A stretch of 7,521 nucleotides of DNA. Origin: Clostridia bacterium (lineage in GTDB: Bacteria > Bacillota > Clostridia > Oscillospirales > CAG-272). The position numbers and the translations under genes are program-made. The stretch is taken from the NCBI GenBank assembly GCA_017556845.1, contig JAFYMA010000139.1, positions 1 to 7,521 of the forward strand, in the 5' to 3' direction. Shown one piece after another: positions 1-5,000 of this stretch. A model generated the notes under the pieces. It ran no database searches and was not told where the DNA came from. It saw only the letters and a program-made list of their open reading frames with translations. Within the stretch, counting starts at the first letter, position 1, and each line of letters begins with the position of its first letter.

Positions 1-1
1 T

Positions 2-817
2 CTATCGCTCACATTTGCACTCATTCTCTGTTTTGCCTCGTGTGATAGCGACGACAAGCAGACAACGGATGCAACAACAGCGCCGAACAGCACGTCAGCA
101 GTATCAAGCGATACGGCAAAAGCTACCGATGACGCAACAACTGCACCCGTTGAAACGGTACCGCCCCACACCCACATGTTCGGTGATTGGGCTGTAACGA
201 AGAACGCTACTTGCACCGAAGAAGGCGAAAAGACCCGCACATGCGAATGCGGCGAAAGCGAAAGCGAAACGCTCACTGTTGCCCATACTGTAGAAATAAT
301 CAAAGGAAAGCCGGCAACATGCATTGAAGTAGGTCTTACAAACGGAAAGATATGCTCCGTTTGCGGCGAAATACTTGCGGAACAAACAAGGCTTCCCATG
401 AAAAAGCAGTGCCATTATGTAGACGGAAAGTGCACTGATTGCGGAAAAGTGGTGGAAAGTATGGGACTTGTATATCTCATTAACAGTGACGGCTGGAGCT
501 TTACCCTTGTATATATCGGATCATGTACTGACGATAATATAGTTATCCCCGAAATACACAACCAAAGGCCCATTACCAAAATTGATAGTTGGGCATTTGA
601 TGATCCAAAGGGCTCGGGGCTTACATTTACAAGTATAACCATACCCAACAGCGTTAAAAGCATTGGCGACCATGCATTTTACAACTGCAGTAAATTAAAA
701 AGCATAATCTTCGAGGGAACGAAAGCGCAGTGGAACGCTATCGAAAAAGGAGAAGACTGGGACGCCAATACGGGCAATTATACAGTACACTGCACCGACG
801 GTGACATTGCAAAATAA
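2..817 (+). CDS. BspA-like LRR surface lipoprotein (5' end outside window)
   Basis: The frame is open from the left edge to a TAA at 815-817, giving 271 visible residues; the start lies upstream. The visible N-terminus is the end of a signal peptide: a hydrophobic run, then the lipobox-like FASC with Cys at visible residue 14 (codon 41-43), so the protein should be lipid-anchored outside the cell membrane. A Thr/Ser/Ala-rich linker follows (about residues 15-55). Next come Cys-rich modules (about 57-150) with ATC, CxCG, CSVCG and CTDCG motifs and spaced histidines, possibly metal-binding. The end (about 180-246) has BspA/LRR_5-type sequence, including SITIPNSVKSIGDHAFYNC and the typical GTKAQWNAI tail. 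Such proteins are usually adhesins or ligand-binding surface proteins; the ligand here is unknown. The ATG at 176 is internal and should not be taken as the start, because the same frame encodes the signal peptide upstream. The Cys-rich part resembles the tail of the surface protein at 5001-6440. Confidence 0.88.
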   Translation, partial: LSLTFALILCFASCDSDDKQTTDATTAPNSTSAVSSDTAKATDDATTAPVETVPPHTHMFGDWAVTKNATCTEEGEKTRTCECGESESETLTVAHTVEIIKGKPATCIEVGLTNGKICSVCGEILAEQTRLPMKKQCHYVDGKCTDCGKVVESMGLVYLINSDGWSFTLVYIGSCTDDNIVIPEIHNQRPITKIDSWAFDDPKGSGLTFTSITIPNSVKSIGDHAFYNCSKLKSIIFEGTKAQWNAIEKGEDWDANTGNYTVHCTDGDIAK

Positions 818-844
818 ATTACCGTTTTAAAAGTAAAAACAAAG

Positions 845-867
845 CCGCAGAACTTCCTGCGGTTTTT
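845..867 (+). terminator. Intrinsic terminator of the LRR lipoprotein gene
   Basis: Positions 845-850 (CCGCAG) pair with 857-862 (CTGCGG) around the 6-nt loop AACTTC and are followed directly by five T at 863-867. It lies 28 nt after the lipoprotein stop codon, which fits a Rho-independent terminator on the plus strand. Confidence 0.85.
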
Positions 868-882
868 GTATTATGCGGGGTT

Positions 883-1254
883 CAATTATCACAGCTTTGC
901 TGTGATGTGTCACATCCGCCAAGCTGCAAGGCAGCTTTGGGGGGCTGGCGGGTGTGACACTTGCTGAAAGATGAAGAAAGGCTGTAACGTCTTTTACCAT
1001 TGCAAAAATATATTAAATTTCAAATATCACAGCTTTGCTGTGATGTGTCACGCCGCCCGGTTGCTTTGCAACTTGGTGGTGTGGGCGGGGTGACACTTAC
1101 TGAAAGATGAAGAAAGGCTGTAACGTCTTTTACCTTTGTAAAAATATATTACATTTTCAAATATCACTGCAAGGCTTTGATGTGTCACATCCACACGGTT
1201 GCTTTGCAGCTTCGGGGGGCCGGCGGTGTGACACTTGCTGAAAGATGAAGAAAG
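883..1254. repeat. Tandem array of three ~137-bp structured repeats
   Basis: Three imperfect copies lie head to tail: 883-1020 (138 bp), 1021-1157 (137 bp) and 1158-1254 (97 bp, cut short). Each full copy has four parts. The first is a short perfect hairpin (888-906; 1026-1044) with 8-bp stem ATCACAGC/GCTGTGAT and a TTT loop. The second is a longer stem (907-920 with 947-960; 1045-1058 with 1083-1096) starting GTGTCAC and ending GTGACAC, carrying an inner hairpin (921-937; 1060-1072). The third is a conserved tail, CTGAAAGATGAAGAAAG, continued in copies 1 and 2 by GGCTGTAACGTCTTTTACC. The fourth is an AT-rich joint. In copy 3 the first hairpin is decayed, and similarity stops after the GAAGAAAG tail. 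One inner-stem pair is C-G in copy 1, T-A in copy 2 and T-G in copy 3, so the structure seems to be maintained. No coding role is credible. It could be a non-autonomous dispersed element or a structured RNA. Confidence 0.9.
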
Positions 1255-1273
1255 ATCGATCAAAGCATCGGCA

Positions 1274-1316
1274 TATAAAAAATTCTCACAAACCGAAAAC
1301 GGCTTGTGAGAATTTA
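1274..1316 (-). terminator. Intrinsic terminator of the rpmH-jag operon
   Basis: An inverted repeat of 36 nt (1280-1315) forms a 16-bp stem, AAATTCTCACAA plus a CCG/CGG inner part, around a TTTT loop on the minus strand. Reading leftwards, the stem runs into a T-rich stretch (AATTTTTTATA). It lies 22 nt after the jag stop, so it ends the minus-strand operon. The plus-strand side is also T-rich (1317-1326), so it could stop leftover transcription from the left as well. Confidence 0.88.
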
Positions 1317-1337
1317 TCATTTTTTTGCAAAGACATC

Positions 1338-1985
1338 TTACGCCTTAGTCTTTTTTTCAAGAGATACGACTACCTTACGGTTGTTTTCCTGACCTACGGA
1401 GAACGTCGTCATTCCCTCGATATTCTGCACCTCAGAGTGAATTATTCTGCGTTCCTGAGCTGACATAGGCTCAAGCGTTACGCTTCTTTTCGTTCTTCTT
1501 ACTCTTTCGGCTGTACGGCGTGCAAGGTTTCTGAGTGTTTCCTCACGCTTTGATCTGTAATTTTCAATATCAATAACGATTCTCGTGTAAGGTCTTTCGT
1601 CGTCCTGTCCGTCCTTTTTATTTGCGGCAAGGTTCGTAAGATACTGAAGTGAGTCGAGCGTGTCGCCGTGGTGTCCTATAAGAACGCCTGCAGCTTCTCC
1701 GCTGATGCTTATTCTCACCTCGTCGTCACCATCGCTTACAGAGAGCTTTGCATCAAGCTGCATATTTTCAAGCAGCTTTTTCAAAAACTCAGTAGCTGTT
1801 TCAACGGGGGGAATGGTGTAAGTTATTTTAACCTTTGCGGGAGTTGCGCCCATACCGAGAAAGCCCTTTTTTGCCTCCTCCAGCACGGTGTACTTTACGC
1901 TCGAGGGAGCTATTCCCATCTGCGCACAGCCCTCTGCAACTGCCATATCCACAGTCTTACCCGTGGCAATGAATTCCTTCTTCAT
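1338..1985 (-). CDS. jag: Jag/KhpB RNA-binding protein (Jag_N-KH-R3H)
   Basis: The gene encodes 215 residues, close to the usual length of the family (about 200-250). Three domains are visible in order. Jag_N is at about 3-55, with the typical KKGFLGMG at 39-46. A KH domain lies at about 75-140, with the GxxG loop GHHG at 104-107. A C-terminal R3H domain lies at about 145-210, with the Arg-x3-His signature at R179-H183. Jag (KhpB, also called EloR) binds RNA, often together with KhpA, and in Gram-positives affects cell elongation and small-RNA biology; its place behind yidC is conserved. Here the ATG directly abuts the yidC stop with no gap. Its Shine-Dalgarno sequence GAGGAA (1995-2000) lies in the last codons of yidC, so translation is probably coupled. 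The gene is last in its operon and is followed by a strong terminator. mnmE, a frequent next gene in other Bacillota, is absent. Confidence 0.96.
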   Translation of the reverse strand: MKKEFIATGKTVDMAVAEGCAQMGIAPSSVKYTVLEEAKKGFLGMGATPAKVKITYTIPPVETATEFLKKLLENMQLDAKLSVSDGDDEVRISISGEAAGVLIGHHGDTLDSLQYLTNLAANKKDGQDDERPYTRIVIDIENYRSKREETLRNLARRTAERVRRTKRSVTLEPMSAQERRIIHSEVQNIEGMTTFSVGQENNRKVVVSLEKKTKA

Positions 1986-3230
1986 TTATTTGTTTTCCTC
2001 GTCGTTTGTTTCTTTTTTATCTTCCTTTATGTCGGCTTGCTGTATCGCAGAGCCCTTTTTCTTCGATGGCTTTTCCTTATTCTTTATAAGTCTTGAGTCA
2101 TCCTCCATGCTGTTATCGGCTGCTTTGCGCGGAATATATTCCTCATCGTCGTCAATATGATGCAGTGAACGCTTATTGGCATTTTCCTTTTTCACCGCCG
2201 CTTCAGCCTTTTTAGCTGCCGCCGCTTCCTTTTCCGCTTCTCTTTGCAGACGTCTTATTTCATCGTCAGAGAGCTTCGGTATCGGGAACATCTTTGAAAG
2301 TGCTATCTGCTGAGCCAGACCGAGAACGTTCTGGTATACCCAGTAGAACGCAAGTGCGGTAGGTAAGCTCCAGCTTATAAAAGCAGACATTGCAGGCATC
2401 ATAACGTCCATCATCTTCATGGATATATTGTTCTGAACGTCAGCGCTTGCCGCAGGCTGATACGTGAATTTCTTCTGTATCTTCATCGTTGCGAACATTG
2501 CAAGGAATACCACAACGGGAACGAGAATATACCACCACATCTGCTCGTTGGGCTGAATTGCAAGGTCAATAAATCCAAAAAGCTTGAAATTGGGCATCGT
2601 CTGCTCTGTAAGGCGGTATGTGATGTCCTGTACGAATACGGACCACTCCGTTATCGCCTCACCGCTTACGGTCTTTGCGCCCGCAGGCACTACGCCGTCA
2701 ACGGGCAAAGCTTCAATGATCTTCTGTGCGTTACCCTCATCGCCGATAAAATTCAGGATCTTGATGCTCGATGAATAAGCAGCGCTTCCACCCTTGACAA
2801 CGATTCCTTGAACACGGTTATAAGCCTCCGTTACAGCCTCTATCTGCGCTACGCCGAAGCGGCAAACGTAGTAAAGAGGGTTCTGAATGATCGCATAAAG
2901 GGAATACAGAACGGGAAGCTGGATAAGCATGGGAAGGCATCCGCTGAACTGGCTGTAGCCCTCACGCTGATACATCTCCTGAAGCTCCATCTGCATATTC
3001 TGCTGTGAGGTCTTGTCCGTTCTTCCGTTATACTTTTTGCGTATAGCGTACTCCTTCGGACGAAGATGTGCGGCCTTGACCTGATTTTTCTGTTGCTTGA
3101 TGCTGAACGGGAACAAAGCAAGCTTTACGATAAGCGCAAACAAAAAGAGCGCCAACGCGTAGTTATGGAACGATATTTTATCGCAAAATATCATTACATA
3201 CTTTAGAATTTCGGCAATCCAATCAAACAT
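1986..3230 (-). CDS. yidC: YidC/Oxa1-family membrane protein insertase
   Basis: A 414-residue member of the YidC/Oxa1/SpoIIIJ family, which inserts and folds inner-membrane proteins with or without SecYEG. The first hydrophobic segment (about 22-42) carries LIVKLALFPFSIKQQKNQ; K36 sits where the groove Arg/Lys of Gram-positive YidC is expected. A basic cytoplasmic hairpin (about 45-93) follows, then GCLPMLIQLPVLYSLY (97-112), a large external loop (about 125-230), a segment at 232-248 and the last membrane segments within about 275-312. The C-terminal tail (about 320-414) is long and highly charged, with an Ala/Lys/Glu-rich coil and a polybasic stretch, and probably contacts the ribosome. No lipobox is visible at the N-terminus, unlike B. 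subtilis SpoIIIJ. The ATG at 3228-3230 is supported by GAGGAG at 3243-3248, 12 nt upstream, inside the last codons of yidD. The stop touches the jag start. Confidence 0.97.
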   Translation of the reverse strand: MFDWIAEILKYVMIFCDKISFHNYALALFLFALIVKLALFPFSIKQQKNQVKAAHLRPKEYAIRKKYNGRTDKTSQQNMQMELQEMYQREGYSQFSGCLPMLIQLPVLYSLYAIIQNPLYYVCRFGVAQIEAVTEAYNRVQGIVVKGGSAAYSSSIKILNFIGDEGNAQKIIEALPVDGVVPAGAKTVSGEAITEWSVFVQDITYRLTEQTMPNFKLFGFIDLAIQPNEQMWWYILVPVVVFLAMFATMKIQKKFTYQPAASADVQNNISMKMMDVMMPAMSAFISWSLPTALAFYWVYQNVLGLAQQIALSKMFPIPKLSDDEIRRLQREAEKEAAAAKKAEAAVKKENANKRSLHHIDDDEEYIPRKAADNSMEDDSRLIKNKEKPSKKKGSAIQQADIKEDKKETNDEENK

Positions 3231-3239
3231 TAATGCCTT

Positions 3240-3479
3240 TTACTCCTCTTTTTTATCGGGTTTCTTTTTTTCCGGCACGGGATCGTAGCCGCCCTTACAA
3301 AACGGATTACAGCGCAAAATACGCCACACCGTCAGATAAAGCCCTACGAAAAAGCCCCTTTTCACAAACGCCTCGCAAGCGTATTGCGAGCACGTCGGGG
3401 TAAACCTGCAGCACTGCGGCTTTATGGGGGAAATAAAGCGCTGATACAGCCGTATCAGAAATATACAAGCGTATTTCAT
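3240..3479 (-). CDS. yidD: YidD membrane protein insertion efficiency factor
   Basis: A 79-residue YidD protein, a typical size. Conserved family blocks are easy to see: RLYQRFISP at 10-18, CRFTPTCSQYA at 24-34 and RILRCNPFCKGGYDPVP at 53-69, followed by a short Lys/Glu-rich tail. YidD is a small membrane-associated protein that helps YidC-dependent insertion; its biochemical role is not settled. The start codon overlaps the rnpA stop as ATGA (3476-3479), so translation is probably coupled to rnpA. The gap to yidC is 9 nt. The two final Glu codons (GAG GAG) double as the Shine-Dalgarno sequence for yidC. Confidence 0.96.
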   Translation of the reverse strand: MKYACIFLIRLYQRFISPIKPQCCRFTPTCSQYACEAFVKRGFFVGLYLTVWRILRCNPFCKGGYDPVPEKKKPDKKEE

Positions 3480-3856
3480 TTATGCTCTATAAGTCCCGTT
3501 TTTTCAAACGCTGCTGCAAGGTCGCCGTAGACGGTCTGCATCTTTGACTGTGCAGTACATCCCCTTGCGGCGATCACTATCAGATATCCTTTTTTCACGT
3601 CGTATGTTTTCTGAGCCAGATAATAGGCCTCACGCATTACTCTTTTCGCTCTGTTGCGAACAGGTGCGCCGCCGAGCTTCTTGGTGACGGTAAAACCGAC
3701 ACGGTTTATCCTCAATTTTAACGGATGTGCCCGCTGTAAACGACTTGCGTGATAATCGGGTAAAACGTAAACGCAAACGGTACGCATAACGGCCTTTTTG
3801 CCCTTTGCGTACGCCTTTGAATATAAATGGTTTTCAGTTATGGCATATAGCTTCAT
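3476..3856 (-). CDS. rnpA: Ribonuclease P protein component
   Basis: A 126-residue RnpA, in the usual 110-130 range. RnpA is the protein partner of the catalytic RNA in RNase P, which trims the 5' leader from pre-tRNA. The diagnostic RNR region is clear at about 54-79: GFTVTKKLGGAPVRNRAKR followed by VMREAY, with the basic helix that contacts the RNA. The N-terminus is shorter and less typical, but the central strand region (KLRINRVGFTV) fits. The ATG at 3854-3856 has an AGGAAAAG ribosome binding site at 3861-3868. The gene lies 85 nt after rpmH, with a hairpin in the gap, and overlaps yidD by 4 nt. The RNase P RNA gene is not in this window. Confidence 0.97.
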   Translation of the reverse strand: MKLYAITENHLYSKAYAKGKKAVMRTVCVYVLPDYHASRLQRAHPLKLRINRVGFTVTKKLGGAPVRNRAKRVMREAYYLAQKTYDVKKGYLIVIAARGCTAQSKMQTVYGDLAAAFEKTGLIEHK

Positions 3857-3900
3857 TTCGCTTTTCCTGCCTGCCGGTAAAAAATTTTAAATAAAATTAC

Positions 3901-3924
3901 TCCCCCGCCATAAAGGCGAGGGGG
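3901..3924 (-). terminator. GC-rich hairpin between rpmH and rnpA (weak terminator or attenuator)
   Basis: On the minus strand CCCC-CGCC type arms (3902-3909 and 3915-3923, with one bulged A at 3919) form an 8-bp, mostly G-C stem around the 5-nt loop TTTAT. Just downstream is GTAATTTTATTTAAAATTTTTT, a broken rather than pure T tract. Position and shape suggest partial termination or an mRNA processing and stability site that gives more rpmH than rnpA. The role is inferred, not shown. Confidence 0.6.
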
Positions 3925-3941
3925 CAATGTTTTATGAGCAA

Positions 3942-4076
3942 TCAGTATGTGAGTCTTGCTCTGCCTTTAGCGCGTCTGCGCTTAAGCACTTTTCTGCCGT
4001 TAGCGGTCTTCATTCTCTTTCTGAAGCCGTGTTCCTTTTTTCTCTGGCGCTTTTTAGGCTGATATGTTCTGAGCAT
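3942..4076 (-). CDS. rpmH: Ribosomal protein L34 (bL34)
   Basis: An ORF of 44 codons plus stop, found by translating the minus strand. The product begins MLRTYQPKKRQRKKEHGF, continues RKRMKTANGRKVLKRRRAKGR and ends ARLTY, matching bL34 along its full length (44-46 residues in most bacteria). L34 is a very basic protein of the large ribosomal subunit. A strong ribosome binding site AAAGGAGG (4084-4091) lies 7 nt before the ATG. It is the first gene of the operon, 98 nt downstream of a consensus sigma-A promoter. In many Bacillota rpmH sits next to dnaA and the origin; here the divergent neighbour is instead an SGNH hydrolase. Confidence 0.98.
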   Translation of the reverse strand: MLRTYQPKKRQRKKEHGFRKRMKTANGRKVLKRRRAKGRARLTY

Positions 4077-4119
4077 TTCGTACCCTCCTTTAAATTAACG
4101 GAATAATTATATACAGATG

Positions 4120-4171
4120 CCCCGATTACAGCATCGACATAATCTCTCCTTGTCTTTCGTGACAAGCGGGG
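4120..4171 (-). promoter_or_regulatory. Structured leader of rpmH (candidate)
   Basis: On the minus strand two adjacent hairpins lie upstream of rpmH. CTTGTC (4166-4161) pairs with GACAAG (4154-4149) around ACGAAA, and GATTA (4144-4140) pairs with TAATC (4128-4124). The flanks CCCC (4171-4168) and GGGG (4123-4120) could close both into a three-way junction. From the promoter position, transcription should begin near 4167, so CCCC may not be in the RNA; the two inner hairpins would be. I do not recall a described leader for L34, so a regulatory function is only a possibility. Confidence 0.4.
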
Positions 4172-4173
4172 TT

Positions 4174-4203
4174 ATTATACCTCAAAGCACACCGTTTTGT
4201 CAA
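4174..4203 (-). promoter_or_regulatory. Consensus sigma-A promoter of rpmH operon
   Basis: On the minus strand the -35 box TTGACA (4203-4198) and -10 box TATAAT (4179-4174) are both perfect, with an 18-nt spacer. A-rich tracts lie upstream. Expected transcription start is near G4167, giving a leader of about 90 nt before the rpmH ATG. Confidence 0.92.
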
Positions 4204-4346
4204 TAGAACATCAAAGCTATTTTGTAAATTTTTTTTAAAGCATATAAACTGCCGTTGCAAAAGCGCTTTTTACGTATCATATCACCCGTTTTTGACGTTT
4301 CGGCAGAGCTTTTTTTAAATATAAACGCCCGTAATTAAATTTCCTC

Positions 4347-4375
4347 TTGATTTTTTCGCTTACAGATGATATAAT
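4347..4375 (+). promoter_or_regulatory. Extended -10 sigma-A promoter of the SGNH/surface protein unit
   Basis: -35 box TTGATT (4347-4352), 17-nt spacer, perfect -10 box TATAAT (4370-4375), and a TGn extension (4367-4369). Start expected near 4382, about 30 nt before the ATG at 4413. No operator is evident. Confidence 0.88.
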
Positions 4376-4412
4376 TAGAAAAAATATTATGCTTTAAAGG
4401 ACGGTTAAGACT

Positions 4413-4964
4413 ATGAAGGTACTTTTCGTTGGCAACAGCCACACATACAACAATGAAATACCGCTGATATTCATGCAGCTTGCGGAAAAGGAAGGCATAA
4501 AGGTTCAGGCGATAATGAACGCCCACGGCGGCTGGACGCTGTTCCAGCACTCAAAGGAGCCCGACGTTCCCTTTAACATTCTGCACGGCGGATTTGACTA
4601 CGTTGTTTTTCAGGAGCACGCACACCCGTTCGACTACGACGGCAATATGATGAAGGCTTGCGAAACTATGGGTCAGTGGTGCAAGCAGGCAAACGCAACT
4701 CCCGTATTCTTTATGACGTGGGCGCAGAAATGGGAAAGACATCTGCAGGAGCCTATGACCGAGGGATACAAAAAAGCCGCAGAGCTGACGGGCGGACTTC
4801 TTGCCCCCGCAGGCGAGCGCTTCTGGCAGGAGCTTGACGCTCATCCGGAAACGGAGCTGTTTTCACCCGACGGCGGTCACTCCTCATATGCAGGCTCGTA
4901 TCTTGCCGCAGAGGTGATCTGGCAGACGATCAGAGATCATTACCTTGCAAACAAGGATAAATAA
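4413..4964 (+). CDS. SGNH/GDSL-type hydrolase-like protein
   Basis: A 183-residue protein with the look of a small SGNH-superfamily esterase, closest in feel to DUF4886-type members. The N-terminal strand and nucleophile block is VLFVGNSHTY (3-12), with Ser9 as likely nucleophile. HGG at 38-40 could supply the block II Gly. FQEHAH at 66-71 sits where block III has Asn, so Gln67 or His69 may replace the oxyanion Asn. The Asp-His block is SPDGGHSSYAG (151-161), giving Asp153 and His156. No signal peptide is seen, so the enzyme is probably cytoplasmic. The family cleaves acyl or acetyl esters, often on carbohydrates; the substrate here is unknown. AAAGGA at 4396-4401 is the ribosome binding site. 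The next gene starts 36 nt downstream with no terminator between, so the two are likely co-transcribed. Confidence 0.82.
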   Translation: MKVLFVGNSHTYNNEIPLIFMQLAEKEGIKVQAIMNAHGGWTLFQHSKEPDVPFNILHGGFDYVVFQEHAHPFDYDGNMMKACETMGQWCKQANATPVFFMTWAQKWERHLQEPMTEGYKKAAELTGGLLAPAGERFWQELDAHPETELFSPDGGHSSYAGSYLAAEVIWQTIRDHYLANKDK

Positions 4965-5000
4965 TATTCGTTTTTAAAAAAACGGTACAGGAGAATTTAT

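Larger units (their letters stand above)
4077..4412. other. Divergent intergenic region between rpmH and the SGNH gene
   Basis: This 336-bp gap holds two divergent promoters, the rpmH leader and an AT-rich centre (about 4204-4346). The centre has A/T tracts upstream of the rpmH -35 (about 4222-4236) that could act as an UP element. It also contains a palindrome AAAAGCGCTTTT at 4259-4270. No DnaA-box cluster and no gene is visible. Confidence 0.7.

Noticed and set aside
176..817. ATG at 176 as the start of the LRR protein
   Set aside because: The same frame is open to the window edge and encodes a signal peptide, lipobox and linker, so the start is upstream of the window.
883..1254. CRISPR array
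   Set aside because: The repeats are about 137 bp with no short repeat-spacer pattern, and no cas genes are present.
1048..1320. Minus-strand 90-codon ORF across the tandem repeats
   Set aside because: It is built from the repeat units themselves (the same peptide phrase occurs twice), lacks a ribosome binding site and runs through the jag terminator.
4249..4306. CTGCCG/CGGCAG inverted repeat followed by T run as a terminator
   Set aside because: The arms are only 6 bp with a 46-nt loop and there is no gene upstream to terminate on the plus strand.
4077..4412. oriC next to rpmH
   Set aside because: No cluster of DnaA boxes or dnaA gene. The only near matches to TGTGGATAA in the window (6544-6552 and 6966-6974) are isolated, imperfect and elsewhere.
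4969..4984. CGTTTTT/AAAAACG palindrome between the SGNH and surface protein genes as a terminator
   Set aside because: The A/T-only stem leaves a 2-nt loop and no T tract follows, so co-transcription is more likely.
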